From Gyrodactylus bullatarudis (Eukaryota > Platyhelminthes > Monogenea > Gyrodactylidea > Gyrodactylidae), in NCBI GenBank assembly GCA_012064415.1, contig SSNU01000015.1, forward strand, positions 62,001 to 126,000: 64,000 nt of DNA, given 5' to 3'. The notes beneath the pieces are model-generated. The model did no database searches, was not told where the DNA came from, and saw only the letters and a program-made list of their open reading frames with translations. Shown in pieces: positions 48,176-61,784 of the stretch. Position 1 is the first letter of the stretch. Each line of letters begins with the position of its first letter. The position numbers and the translations under genes are program-made.

Positions 48176-51100
48176 TATATTTTCTTACACATTTCTAAAT
48201 TATTTATTTAAGTGGACTTTCAGACGTTTTTGAACATCTACGTGAATCACCCGAACGTGAATAGAAATTTGAATCGTTTCCAAAAGGATTCAATACTCTC
48301 TGTGGAGGGACTCGTTAAAATAAAAAGCTTTGACCCTACTCTGAAAACTGATTGATGAAGCGGTTCTTTCAAGTATAAAATTTACCCATTCTTTTATTCA
48401 TTCAGATCGAGCTAGTTAATCTGGATTTGAGGATTTGTACAAAAATTAAAAATTGATAAAGAAAAATATTTGCAAAGTTGGTTACTCTGGTTGCAGATAT
48501 GGTAGGCCAAAATACAATTTTGGTTACGTTTTTTACAATGTACTTGAAGACCCCTGAAATTTAATTTACTTTTTGGTTCTTTCCTGTAATATAAAATTTA
48601 AAATACAGATTGCATTTATGATCACTTTTTATTTATTGTGTTGAAATTGCAGTCATGGTTAGTCCTCCCTGTACTGAATGATATTTATTTTGCAGTTATA
48701 GTTACAATCTTATAAAATCTGATATTGATAGCTGGTCAAGTTTTTTCATGAAAAAAGTGACCTAATATGCAATATTGGAAAATTTGCATTACAAAAATGA
48801 ACCACAAAGTGAATTTAGGGGTCCTTACATCCTACTGTAGGCATATTTCTAAACTTACACCTTTATAATTTTGGTTGATTCAAATCTGTCTATCAACCTC
48901 AGGATCGAGAAAGAGTCGAATTTCAATTTCTTGATCGTTCAAAAACAGCAGGCATTGCTCAAGGCTCGAAAGAATGGGAAATTAAAAATGTCCACATTTT
49001 AGTCAGAAAAAAATTTTCATTTCTAGATTTTTTCCCTATCATAGGGTCACATAATCTAGATTTGAAAATTATTTTTATAAATTCTGAACTTTCGAAAGAA
49101 TTTCCAAATTTTGATCACATTGGAAATTTCTCAACTTCAAAATTAACTAGCTTTTTTCCTGTTCAAATTATAGTGAAAAGTCTGAGAGAGTTCAGTGTGC
49201 CCGATGTGGGCGATTTTCAACTAGAGAGTATCCGTATGACATGTGATCGAGGTACACACTGCCTTGTATATTCCAAATAAAATACAGATAATTTAACTTT
49301 CGATTCGAGATTCTTATCGGGAATAGGGATATCTTTTCGTCTTGAATAAAATATTTTTTATTCTTTGTTTCCAATGTGTCTACACGACTGAAAACTCTAC
49401 AGGGGGATTTCTACAAAATTACGACGATAATTGAATTGCAGTAAAATCCGAAAATTAGGTCAGAAGAAAAAAAAAAGATCTTTTATTCTTGAGGGGAAGA
49501 GAAGATAAAAATCATTGTCCGTAATATCAGGATATAAATTTGTATTTATTTGCTCAAAATCAAAAGATTTTTTAAACCGTTTCCTTGTTCAATTTTGAGC
49601 ACACAATCCGGTATGCTTCTGCAGACAACTTTTATGTTTTGAACTTGAATTCGTAGTTAATTTAAAACTTGTATTTTTGATATTGATATAATAATAGTTA
49701 CTATTGATGGAAAAGGTTATCTTGATAAAACTGGATCTTATTTTCTTGACATGGAATGTCTACCATCTACATGTATACTTAGCTTATTTCTAAATGCTTT
49801 GTGAGTTTCTTTCGTACCTGTCTCGGTCGGATCCATTAGTAACCTGTAACATTCAGCGTCATGGGCTAATCCATATATTACCTAAGCACCTAGAACGAAA
49901 TATTTCTAGTTACAGGTAAAACCCCCTGAAAGTGGAACAGATTAATATCAATCGGGATAGTATGCCTATTATATAGGGTTTTTTGAGGAGAATACTAGTG
50001 TCGTTTCATTGGTCAGTGCTAATCAGAGTCTAGTAATTTTCTGAACTCATTTTGATCTGTAACATAAATCTTTTTACATGAATGGAAAGAGAACTTTTCA
50101 GGCTATCTCAAAAATTAAAAATAACTTTCCTAGTATGCCAAAAATAAAATGCTTTTTTATTTGAATATTATTTTTTTATTTACCAAAAAATTCTTACATG
50201 AACTACTATTTGAAGTAAAAACCGATTAAAAATATGAAAAATCAATTAATGTTGAAATTAAAATAAAACACCGAGATAATTTGAAAATAATTTAATTCTC
50301 CAGGGTTATTTTTGAGCTTAGCAGATTGTTAGACAATGAAAATCATCTTTCTACCTAGAAAAATGTGGTTTGAGATCATTGATATGAATGAAATACCATG
50401 GACCTCAGTTTGTAACTTTCAACCCTGATGTCATAATAAAATAATCTATAATTTAAAATGGTTTTTAGAACAGAGGGTTAAATGAGCTGGTTAAAATAAG
50501 CCTTTTATTTGTGACTCTAGTTACTAGTTTTAATCAGATCAAATATATGAAAATAATTGTTCTAAGAATTATTTAAATTTACTTGAATATAATTTTCATT
50601 CAATAAATAGCGAATATTTATTTTTCTAAAACCTCATTTGAACTGGTCTGAGAAAGTTTAGGCTACACTGAGTATGGCGTCTATTACCGCCAAAAAATTT
50701 GAATTCTAGCTGCATATATGATTAAAAAAATTCAAATTAGCCAATCAAGCATGATGTTGGGACCGAGATCAATTTGGATCCATTATGTCGGCTCGCAATG
50801 GCAAATTCTTTAAAATTTTTTGTTTTACTGAATTCACTACTTTGGTGTCTCATCTAATATAATTTTCCCAAAGTTTAGTTTGGAAAAAGCAATAGATTCC
50901 AGATTAGGGAGGATCAGAGTGTCTCAAAAATAAAGCTCAAAATTCATATGAAAATTCTTCTCAGGATTGAATATCTTTGTAGACAGACTCTAATTTAGCA
51001 GATGAACACTCCAGACAGAACTGTATAAGCTTCATTTAAGGTTAATACAAAATATTTACAATTTTTTTGTGTCATTAACTAGATCGATATCCAATCCATT

Positions 51101-51447
51101 TTTCAATTCATCCCAAAAATTTTATTTACGAATTTTTCACGCAAGCTGGTTACCATTTGATGTTGGGAATTTTTGATTTCTTTCATCATTTGAAGAAAGA
51201 GCTGTAGTAAAAATTGGACTTTTCGAACTGAATATTTTCGATGATTTCAAAGTGGGAGGATGATCACAACTATAGAAAAGAAAATCAAATACTCTAAATG
51301 GGGATTTCACGAACACACACCCATTATCGTGTAAGAGTCGAATTTCTATTTTAAATGCTCTGATTTTGATTGGTTTCCCTCAAAATTTTTAATGAATATG
51401 GGGTTGAATACTCAGATCAATATGTTACAGTGAATCTGGAAACTCAT

Positions 51448-51832
51448 GTTAGTTTCAAGACTCACTAGTTAGCTAAGGAATCTGTGAACTCGGTTTCTAG
51501 AATTCCTACTCAAGTTATTCATAGTTAGAGGGAATCTAGAAACTCAAGGAAGTCTCAAGAATCCCTGAATTTCTAGGGAATCTTAATAATCTCTAGAGAA
51601 CTTAGATGCTTTTAAGAATAAAAAATAAAACTATTCAATATTTGAAGAACCTTATGAAAAACTTTAATAATCTTTAGAAAAATTCATCAAACTGATATGA
51701 TATCAACTTCCTAGTTGTTCTAGATTCCCTGTATCTATGAATATCTCGAGTAGAAATTCTAGAAACCGAGTTTTTAGATTCTCTAGCAAACTATAGCGAG
51801 TCTCAAGACTATCAGGGAGTCTTGAGACTAAC
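51448..51832. repeat. imperfect inverted repeat
   Basis: Left arm from about 51448 (GTTAGTTTCAAGACTC) to about 51560 pairs with the right arm about 51712-51832 (ending GTCTTGAGACTAAC), with shared GAATCTAGAA motifs. No coding capacity. The GTCTCAAGACT motif also appears in the larger repeat at 56404-57119. Confidence 0.65.
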
Positions 51833-52929
51833 ATTCACAGTAAAAAATATATTATTTAATGGATTTTGCTATAGCTCTCAAGACCCTTTCAAAAGGAACA
51901 GATGAAAAGAAATATCCAGTCGATTTTTCACATGCATTCGATTCTCGTTATTGATCATTGCATTAACATTAAAAAATAGATATACATTGTACAATGCATA
52001 GCATAGCAATGATATTTAAAATTTTATTTTCAAAATTCTCTTCTCTCAACTACAACAGAGAAGGTGTATGGTTCTGTAATAAGAATAATAATAATTTTTC
52101 TACAAAAAGTTGAATTTAGTACAAAACTTGATTTTTCAATTCCATCGTCCTGTTAACCCAACAGAAAAATATCTGTTATATTTTCAGATTTTTCTTAACA
52201 CATGATTTCATTATAACTATTTGGGACTTTCAAAAAAAGAAGTATACTGCCAAAAGTTGTCGATTGAAAATAGAAAATTATCCAGCCCAAAAAATTGGCC
52301 AACTCTTGCAAACTTTGGAGAAAAAAATTTGGAAAAAATACTTGTACTTAAGTTCTCTGAGATAAAATAGACGTCTAACGGGTTGAAATGGAGGGAATTT
52401 TTGAAAAAACTTTAAATTCCTATCATATCGGAACTGAGAGAGATTTTATCTTTGAATATTCATAAAATATTTATTTTTTATTCATAAAATCAATAATACT
52501 GTAAATTTATCGCTTTCCAAAATAGATGACATTGACATTATCAACACACTTTTTTGCCAGTAAATAAATCTAATATTTAAAGATGGGAATGCCCAAAATA
52601 ATCTTGTTGATTAATCTCATCGAAATAAGTAAAGATCACGATTATTATTATTTCTCGTGAATCTAGAATAAACGTTGCTCTTTCCCCAACACCTGAAATT
52701 AATCAAGGTCTATTTATTAAAAATTTAGATTTCGAGTTTGATAAAAAGCTATTAAAAGGATTCAAAATTAATTCCTCTCAGATGTTTAGATACAAGGGAT
52801 TACTATTCTTTGACCATCGAGATTTTAGTAATTTTCTAGTAAGAAATCATTAAAATTTTGGACTTTTTTCGACACTGTTTAATAGAAAATAATGCTTAGA
52901 ATTGATATTTCCATCGGAATAGTTAGTAC

Positions 52930-53060
52930 AAGGGATGCGGTTTGAATCCCTGCCCTAGTGTTTATACCCCTGGGGCCATTGGGCAATTCATAAATTGTCC
53001 AAGTACTGGATGGCACTCTTCTGTTGCTTGGGGTTTATCGCCAAATTCCTTTTCTGTGAT
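52930..53060 (+). repeat. SINE-like fragment with B box
   Basis: GGTTTGAATCCC at 52939-52950 matches an RNA polymerase III B box and is followed by a GC-richer body (GCCCTAGTG, CCCCTGGGGCCATTGGGC). No A box or 3' tail could be fixed, so it is at best a truncated tRNA-derived SINE. Confidence 0.35.
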
Positions 53061-53480
53061 GATAAGATGTACGATCATCCTTGGGCTATATTAGTTGTAT
53101 TAGTTACCATTGATGTGTCACCAACTATTAAATTTTCTTTCCTTAAATTAGCAAATATCATTTGATTAGACCTAGGCTCAGTAGTCTTTTTTGAATACTC
53201 CACAATCATTCAAAGGTGATCAAAAATATCATTTTACATTCCCATCATTAAATACTTGATATGACTAATAAGTATTAAGACCCATTTGTCTGGATTTATA
53301 TCCAACTTATTAATGATTACTTGAGAGGTACATGAAGTATTTAGTTCAACTAAGTTGTTGTCAATTAAATGATATTAAAATAGCACTTATTTCTAACCAA
53401 ACAATCCCTTTAGGCAAATACCAAATATATGCACACATACAAACAAGAAATCAATAGTCTCCTTGGGTTACACACTCAAG

Positions 53481-54651
53481 ATGTCTCTTTTAAATTGTTG
53501 TTTTCTTGCATTCTGTAGCAAGAAAAAGTCAGACAGAATCGTGTACTAAACTTGTTAATTTCTTTTATAGTCAATGTTCAAACCATTCCATAGATGATTT
53601 CAGCCAAAACCATCGGAGGAATCATTCCCAGGAATTAAATGATCAGGTAAGCCCAACTCGTAATTATTTCAAGTTTCCCAGGCATTATTCTCCACCATTG
53701 ATTATAACGTTGTTCGCTTTCTACCTGACTATGTTGTATTGGTCTATCTGTAGAAAAAGAAATGGCATAGAAGGGTGTAGTATTTCTTAAAGAATAAGGA
53801 TTATGATAATTAGAATTATTAGAGTAACTGTAACTCTGATAATAGAATTCATCACTTTAAGGAAAATTAAGATTAAGATTAGAATAAAAAACATTTAGAT
53901 TACCCTGATAAAAATAGTTAGGACTCACACAATATTTCGAATACATGTCGTATTCTTCTTCTGGCGTGAGATTTTTCATAAAACTTAAGATACTTAAACC
54001 CTGTGTGTCCAATCAAAACATTAAACCAATCAGATTTCTTCTCAACTTTAATCAATCAATTCTAACCAACGAATTCCAATATTTACATCTGTTTAATTAT
54101 CATTGAAAACCGCGTTTAGCTCAATCTCAAAAATATATTTTTATACTTTTAAATAATTATTGCCCATGTTTCGTGAACTTGTTACATTTAATACGATCAG
54201 CCTAGTGTTTTTTTAGCTAGTTTCTACCTGTACCTTTTTCTATTGCCTTGTCATGTAATCCCAACGAGTAATTAACTTATTTACCAGATTGATATTTGGC
54301 CAGTGACAATAAGATCTGTTGCCCAGCCGATAATAACCCCGAGAAAGACCAGCTTAAACTTGAATGTTATGCGCAATATGCGCTCATTGGATAGACATCA
54401 GAGAACTTCAAGTGAAGAATGTCCTGGAACTCCAATATTCCACAGAACAGTTAGTGTTACCCTTCCAGTAAGTTTTTAATCCAGAGAAATTCTTTTCAAG
54501 AAACATAGCTGAGATTGAAAATTTTCGATGGTTTCAGAATACGCTGATAACGTATCCAAAACCAGATTATATTTTAGTAAATTATATATCATTCAAAAAA
54601 ACGACCCCGAAAATGGCTAATTTTTTATCTCAAGAGATGACTTTTACGTGA
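53481..54651 (+). CDS. unknown small protein with N-terminal cysteine cluster
   Basis: Four exons join in frame: 53481-53542, 53571-53646, 54288-54467 and 54538-54651; about 143 aa. Introns are 28, 641 and 70 nt. The N-terminus MSLLNCCFLAFCSKKKSD has Cys residues followed by lysines, like palmitoylated membrane-anchored proteins. The body is basic and Ser/Thr/Asn-rich (ITPRKTSLNLNVMRNMRSLD). Family not recognised. An alternative third exon directly downstream (to 53790) would give a hydrophobic tail; I favour the longer intron because exon 54288-54467 has good splice sites, matching phase and coding-like sequence. Confidence 0.55.
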
Positions 54652-54836
54652 TCACATACATTCGAATTTTACGGGTAGGTTTCTTGATAGAAGATTTTTA
54701 GTTTCTTCTTTGAACTTTGTGAATAGATTTTCAAAACTATGCTCATGGTCAGATAGAAATTTTTATTCATTAATCAATAATAAATACAATATGCAATTGT
54801 ATATTTGAAATGTTTTAGATTAGAATGTTATTCTAT

Positions 54837-55068
54837 CTTTTTCTAAAGGCCTAAGTAAATTAGGTTTTTAAAAATAGGTTTTTTGACTACATCTTCAAGT
54901 AAGTTTGGTTAGCATCAGGGAAAATTTTGGCTTTATGAATTATAAATATTTTTGTAGCTTCATAAATTTCCTTACTAATAAGGGATGAAAAATGTATTTT
55001 TCAGTTCAAATTATCGCTCGGGAAAGTGTTGTATTCTACTGGTGGAACACTGCGACATGAAGGATTAA
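54837..55068 (+). repeat. partial piggyBac-like MITE copy
   Basis: Homologous to the right half of the element at 2581-3080: shared GCATCAG, AATTATCGCTCG and TACTGGTGGAACA strings, ending GACATGAAGGATTAA with the TTAA at 55065-55068. The left end is missing. Confidence 0.6.
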
Positions 55069-56403
55069 ATTTTCATGTGTCATTTTTCTTCATATTTCAG
55101 AAAATTGGTTAATAAACTATTTTTAGATTCTTTCAAGCAGAATCATGGCTTGAGAATGTTACCATTCTCAAATATGAACCGCGGGGGGGATTCGAAGAAT
55201 TCTCATATAAGGAAGACCTCTATAAGTCTTATTAATCCAGGATGAAAGATGAGTTTCTAAGTAATAAATACTGAGATTGGCATCCAGTTCAACCATAAAA
55301 TTAGTTATCTTTGAATGAGATAAACTTTTATTGCTGCATACAAAAGAGGTACACTTTTATGTTTAGACATTTTCCAGGTTAGTCTATTGCTTTTTTCGTC
55401 ACAATTGACGAAAAAATAAATTATTCCCCCATTAATGATGTACTGACAGAAAAGATGTACAGTTTAGTGCAAGGGTTTGTTGGATTTTTCTCATAAAATA
55501 ATAATAGAAGTTAGAGCTTTTCTTCTTAAGGATTTTTTAATTTAAAAAATTCTGTTCAATTGTTATAGATAAACTTGAATCTATATTTTAAAAGGTTCAA
55601 AAGTCATAATGAAAAGATATAAATACTCGTGAATTAAGAAATGGAATTTCTGGTGGCTTGGTACAGTTGGTAAGATTCGCAGATTTCGTCCATTACCAAG
55701 TGTTAATTTTTTGAGCAAGGGTGTTGCTCTAGCTGTAATGATATCAAGTAAATGGAGTGGGGGAATCTTTTTTTGTTTTCCATGCTTCGCCTAAATCCTA
55801 GAATTCTTCTTTACTTAACTTGCACCGGAGACCTAACGGTAGGATGAAACATTTTACTACAATTGAGGATTTGGAAATATCAATGACTATTAATCAGCTA
55901 GAATATCTTGGATCACGTGTCTCTCTTTCTCTCTCTGGTTTCCAACATTCAAATTTCTTATCGTTCAAAACATCCATGATACAGATGAGATCTAATGAGA
56001 GCTCACTCTGTCAAAAGTCAACTTGGAAGATGGTTAAAACTAAAAAAGATTTATTGTCGTGTAACAAGACGAGTGTAGGCTAAAAGAACATTTTCTTTTA
56101 AGAACATAAAGGGTTAAATATTTATTAATCGCATTAATAATTTTACTTTTACCAAGAGGCAAATTTTCCCCTCTTTTAAAAGAGTTGCGTTTTATCAGTT
56201 CTTTGCAAGATAAAATTCATACCAACTAATAGAAATTTATAGTAATTTCTCATTTTTAGATTATCAATAGGGGTTTTATTCTTTTGTAAAAGATAATTAT
56301 CCCACATTCCAGTCTATTTCTTAGTTATATTCCCCTCTTTGAAATTCAAGGTTCTCAGAGTTGTACGTTAGCTCGAATAAAAGATTTTAATGCCTATGTT
56401 ACC

Positions 56404-57119
56404 GATAATCTTGTTACTCTTGATAGTCTCAAGACTCCCTGGCAAATCAGTTAAACTTGTTACTAGTAACAAGATTAACTGAAAGCCAGTTAAACTTGTT
56501 ACTCGGTTTCAAGATTATCTGATAGTCTCAAGAATCCCGGGAATCTTGTTACTAGTAACAAGTTTAACTGACAATAACTAATTTTTTGACTTTCAGAATT
56601 TAGAAAGAATAATCACTCAGTTTATTCCTAAGTTATGAATCATAACACCCCTAGGATTTTTTCTGATTCTCTTTTCAAAAGTGTTACACATCAATAGAAC
56701 CTTAAAAGCTTTACATAAGATGATACCAGTAGAAATGAAACTATACCTGTGTGATATTATCTAGAATTATAACCTCAAACTTCATATTCATTTTCAATAC
56801 ATACAAAATTTATGTGTGACTATTTCCTTATTCAATTCTGATCTTTCGTATGTTTCATTGGATACGTCACAAGATGATGGTACTTGGAATTAAAATTTAT
56901 TATATTTGAAGGTTCTATTGATGTGTAACACTTTTGAAAAGAGAATCAGAAAAAATCCTAGGGGTGTTATGATTCATAACTTAGGAATAAACTGAGTGAT
57001 TATTCTTTCTAAATTCTGAAAGTCAAAAAATTAGTTATTGTTAGTTAATCTTGTTACTAGTAACAAGTTTAACTGATTTGCCAGGGAGTCTTGAGACTAT
57101 CAAGAGTAACAAGATTACC
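56404..57119. repeat. large inverted repeat with internal palindromes
   Basis: The left side 56404-56702 and right side 56911-57119 are reverse complements over most of their length. They meet at GGTTCTATTGATGTGTAACA and its complement around a 208-base spacer. The perfect palindrome CTTGTTACTAGTAACAAG occurs several times within the arms, and the left arm contains an extra partial duplication. Probably a foldback/MITE element; no open reading frame. Confidence 0.8.
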
Positions 57120-59141
57120 TCTAACACCTATATTATAAAATAGACACATCAAAGCTGAAATCAAAATGTCTATTTTAGCAAGAAGACCGATTGTCACCTC
57201 AAAATCTGATTCAGCATATTTGATTTAATCGTGATCCTAAAAGTCAACTTTTGGTCACTTTCTCACCTTGAAATCGACAAAGTTTTTCAACTCAAAGTTC
57301 AAGAAAATGCCACAATTTCCTTAAAAATGGATTCCTTCAACTTTTTTTCTTCATATTAACTAAAACTTAACTTAGCTTTTTCTGGGAAATTTTTCAAGTG
57401 TTCAATATATCTAATAGATCTCTTATGAAATAATCAGAGAAATTGATGCCAATTGGCAAAAAAAGGTTATATCACTCGGTCTATTAGGTTAATTGAAACT
57501 CCCTTTTTGGATGTGTAAAGCAGTTTCGATCAAATCAGTACAACAAAGTACATATCTTCACATATTTTATCTACAAAGATTGGAATATGTCTCAGAGACA
57601 AGTCAAAATTGTCAATTTCATCAATTATCTTTGTAAAAATTCATTAAGAAACAGTTGGTGCTATTGTCAAGCCTAATAGAACAAATTTGAACAAAATTAA
57701 AAACTGGAATCTTTATTCTAAGGCAACTTTTATCATGTTTATTCTTTTCCAAGTGCCAGGTCTATCAGTCTAGTATCGATAAAATCTGATTGACTTTTTG
57801 ATTTCCAAGTCGTCAAAGAGAATTTGAATTTACTCGGTGCTCTTCAAATTTATCTCTGGTTTGTTAAAATAAAGGATTTCCCATATTATTTAGCTACATA
57901 GGAATGTTAATTAAGACCTGTTAGACTACTAGCTAGGTCGTTAATCATTTGAAGAAGTGACTCTCTTGTCACGTGAGCTGAATGATTTACTGGACCATTC
58001 ATTATAACTATTTTAGTATCTATAGTTTATTTTTACATTTGATGGGCATTCGACAATCTATAGACTTGGTTAGTTACATCAATGCCACTTACTGTTTCCT
58101 CTTATGTTTTGTTTTTTAATGTCCAGTCACATGGTCTATAGATGGTATTCACGATATGAAATTTGAAAATTCACGTAGAGAACTTGAATCTATACGTTGT
58201 GATCCATCATTGTTGTCGGGTTGAATAGTAATATTGTATATAACATTTATTCATTACCTGTTCTTATGTTATAGTCGTTTTTAGAAATTAGAGCTGAACA
58301 AAATGTTGACGATATGTTTACTCATTTCTCGTGGGCAAATTCATTGAAAATTTTTGGCGCAAATTCAAAAATTACATTTTAATTTCTAAATCAGCATTTC
58401 AGAACACAAGTTTAAAAAAATATTTAAACATATGATTTACCTCGTTGTTTGATCCTCTTCAAAATGGTCATGTTTTTAACAATTCATCTAGAAAATTTTC
58501 TATTTTTCACGACATTTTTTGACTTAATATATTCCCGATAAAATACAGCCTTATGTCTATTCGTTCAAGATCTTTTAAAATATATTAACGACACTAAATT
58601 CACGAGAATTTTGTTGACTGCTCAGTCAATTTCTTCACTCGAAGTGTTCCAACATGTTCAAGATATTGTATTTGAATTCACCTGAGCAGGGAAGCCCATT
58701 CTCCGACTGTCTGACATCAACTGATGACATCCATGGGAAAAAGACCCTTTTCGAACTAAAAAACCATTAATTCTAAAAATAACAAAAAGCACTACACCAT
58801 GACAACTACGTAGGGAGAATTTTAATTCTATAAACAATCCTATTTTTTCGAGTATTTAAAATTTCCATCATGTGACATGAAACACACTCTTCTTCTTCCT
58901 GATTCAAGATCATGTGGAAATTCGTATTGTTTCATTTAAGTTAACTGAAAAGTGTAATTTTAAAAAAAATGGGGTTTTCATTCACACAAAAAATGAATTG
59001 TAATTTTTAATAATCATATTATTCGTCCAGTTAATTTTAGATCAAAAAAAGTAAGCGGTGTCTAACAAAATACTTTTGAAAATAATCCCTTTGAAAATAA
59101 AGAGTTAAATTAGGGCTTTCGTTAGTTTTACCAATAAAAAA

Positions 59142-59462
59142 ATGATCAACCTCGTTCTGATCACCACAAACTTTAAGTATTATACTTACCATGTTATAGA
59201 ATGTTTTCAATGGATATTATCACAATTCGATACACTTTTTATTCTCATAAATGCGTGTCTACTTTCAAGTAACATTGCTATTTTATTATTTAAGAATAAA
59301 TCGAAACATGACTCTGAAGAGGTGAAACCAAGACCCAAACTCGGCAGAGACTTGCAAAAGAGACGTTGTCGGAGTGTCCACTTTTCCTCAGATGTCTCTG
59401 TTGCTGAGGTTTTCGATGATTATCCCTTTATTATTTCCCAGACAATCTTGAAAGAGAACTAA
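59142..59462 (+). CDS. small membrane-type protein, unknown
   Basis: Single exon, 106 aa, with an AATAAA at about 59466 right after the stop, which supports a real 3' end. A hydrophobic stretch (FDTLFILINACLLSSNIAIL) looks like one transmembrane helix, perhaps preceded by a second. The C-terminal half is basic and polar (KPRPKLGRDLQKRRCRSVHF), so it would face the cytosol under the positive-inside rule. No family recognised. An upstream non-coding exon is possible. Confidence 0.45.
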   Translation: MINLVLITTNFKYYTYHVIECFQWILSQFDTLFILINACLLSSNIAILLFKNKSKHDSEEVKPRPKLGRDLQKRRCRSVHFSSDVSVAEVFDDYPFIISQTILKEN

Positions 59463-59883
59463 ACTGAATAAATCAAAGAGTTTTTTTGTTATTTTTAATC
59501 AACTATCACCGATTACTTATTAATTATTATCGAGAATTTTTAACATCACAACTGATTATAATTATTAACCATTGTTTTTCACGCAGTATATGTAATCAAT
59601 TTCCTTCCATTGAAAATCAATAAATTCGAGATTCTTTACCTATCAACACAAAGTTTTGTCTCGTTGTATTAAAAATTCACTGTTATGCTTGTTCCATAAA
59701 TCGATCAGGCAATGAATTGGTTTATGAAAAATTTCCTCGATATTCATTGGTTAATCGAAAGGTGTAGGCTGGCCAATGAAATTGATTCATGAATTTGTTT
59801 TTATCAGCCAATCAAATTTATGCGTATAACGTAAACAGCCATGATAAAGATGAAAAAATCATTATTCCTTTAGTTTTTCCCAT

Positions 59884-61784
59884 ATGCCCTATAATATCGA
59901 TTCTTCTGGTGAGGATTCCGATGAATTTCTGTCAAATAATAATTCCTCACGACGTCGTAGGCTTGCCTCTATGAGACTCCGCGATGAGAGTCCATATAGA
60001 CAACGTGTTACTATAACAACATTAGAGAGTAAGTTAGTCTCGCCATTGGCTCATAATTAGGAGAGACAAGCCCCCTGAATGACGAGCTCATCAGCGAAAA
60101 GATTAGCAATCTACGAAATAAGACCAAGAAGATGACAAACTTTTTTCTTGACGACTGCGACGCAATAAAAGAACGGTCTAGGTCTAAAGACAACAAGACC
60201 CTGAGCCAAATTGACGATCTTTTGGTAAGATTCAATTTAATTTTAACCTTACAGAAGGAAACTAGCGTTCGGCCAAGATTTCAGATTAAAAGATCAGCAT
60301 CTTCTGTAAGTTTCTTTTGGTTTTTAAAGTTTTTCCTGTGTGAAATCACCTGAATTTGATTGATATTTGAACAAATTTTCAATGTAGCGGGATTATCCAA
60401 ATTTCAGTCGAAACCATCATGAGGTGAGCTCAGTCAGAATCGATGTTAAAAATGATAATGAGGGAAGTGTTGAACCCGAGGTTGAATCTAGAGTGAAAGA
60501 CCGTATGAGGGCAGTTGAAGAACATTTGGACGGTATCCTCGACTACGAATTGCCCAGTGTCAACAACTTTAAATCAATAAGGAATATATTGAATGAAATT
60601 AATGATAAAATGGCAAAGCATAGGTCTCTAGTGGACAGATATTCCGGCCTTGACTTGAAAGAGGTCGATGAAAGCTGTGAGGAACGAATAACACGAAAAT
60701 ACGAAGAACTGGTGGAGAGAAATCCTAACCTTGGCAAATCAAGGGAAAAATATGAGTCTAAATTTGACTCTTGTCAAATACCTGTGAGTTCTCCTCAAAG
60801 ACAGCCAGATTCCTTAGAATACTCAAACCCGGTTTTTTACAGATCACTGAAATCTTCTATAGGCATTTTATCATTAATTAAACCTTTCACCTTAAATCAG
60901 TGGAGATAAACACAGAGTAAGAAAAAGATTTCTCAGACATTAAGTGAAATCTGGTTTTATTTGGGTAGACTGAATAGAAATTTAGAACATTTTTTAAATG
61001 TTCCCTCTTCTGATTAGTTTTTCAGTCAATTGTAGTTAAGTAATCTTTGATTATTTGTTCAGGCATTTGATCGACTATTATTATAAGAAGCTTTTGAAAA
61101 ATTTCCCGATTAAGTATTGAAATACATAAAATTTAATATCTACTGAGTTGAGATTGGAGTTGATTGTAGCTTTTCTGATTTAGTCATGCTCAAAAATCGA
61201 AAAGAAACATTTGCAATAAAACATCTGAATCTGAAAACATTATAGATATTAACCGTCCTAAATTCGAACTTTAAAAAAATCCAGTCCTTCATTCGGATAA
61301 AATCTAAACATTCTCACTCACATGATTTGTGAATTATCTTGTATTTTAATTATTTCAAGTGATATGATTCTCCAAGAAATTCCTTATTTAATGCATTTTT
61401 TACCTTTACAATCTGAAATTGAATATAGTATATAGACTAAATATACAGATTCACGTATTTCTCATTGAAGATTTGCATCTCTCTATGGAAACTTTCATGA
61501 TCTATACTAGACAAAGTCAATTTCTTGATATTTGAAAATTAAGTTGAGTTATGAATACTAACGAAACCCGTGAGTTTAGAAACTAGTCTCTTGATTGAAA
61601 ATATCAAATTTTGAACTTGCGCCAAGTTTTTTTCGAATGAATTTTACCACAAAATTAAAATCTTTTATTTTAGGGCTACATAACAGGTACAAATGTCTTG
61701 GAGAATGAAGGCAATGCTCAATTGAGAAAGAGAATTCGCAGTTTGATTTGTCGAACAAGAGCTTCAGACTCAATCAAGACCTAA
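59884..61784 (+). CDS. unknown coiled-coil-containing protein
   Basis: Five exons join with matching phases: 59884-60028, 60061-60224, 60255-60305, 60388-60783 and 61674-61784; 288 aa. Introns are 32, 30, 82 and 890 nt. The N-terminus is acidic then strongly basic (SSRRRRLASMRLRDESP), followed by helical charged segments (LNDELISEKISNLRNKTKK and SRVKDRMRAVEEHLDGIL) and a basic C-terminal exon (NAQLRKRIRSLICRTRASD). No domain or family recognised. The RRRRLAS site could be a basophilic kinase target. The last join is phase-compatible but spans 890 nt, so an exon could be missed there. Confidence 0.6.

Larger units (their letters stand above)
45950..53480. other. 7.5-kb gene-poor region
   Basis: No convincing exon on either strand. 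It holds the palindromes at 46256-46388, about 48015-48175 and 51448-51832, a MITE-family end near 47700 and a SINE-like piece near 52920-53060. A short GC-richer patch at 49180-49260 has an open frame, but no splice-consistent partner was found. Confidence 0.45.
54652..59141. other. 4.5-kb gene-poor region
   Basis: No supported gene. Contains a partial piggyBac-like MITE (54837-55068), a possible SINE head (GGTGGCTTGGTACAGTTGGT near 55652) and the large inverted repeat at 56404-57119. The open frame at 55820-56083 (+) has no family resemblance. Confidence 0.45.

Noticed and set aside
49062..49280. Possible exon (SVPDVGDFQLESIRMTC)
   Set aside because: Composition is slightly coding-like but half the frame is a MITE-type sequence and no phase-compatible partner exon was found.
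55820..56083. 87-residue plus-strand open frame
   Set aside because: No homology recognised, surrounded by repeats and without splice or polyadenylation support.
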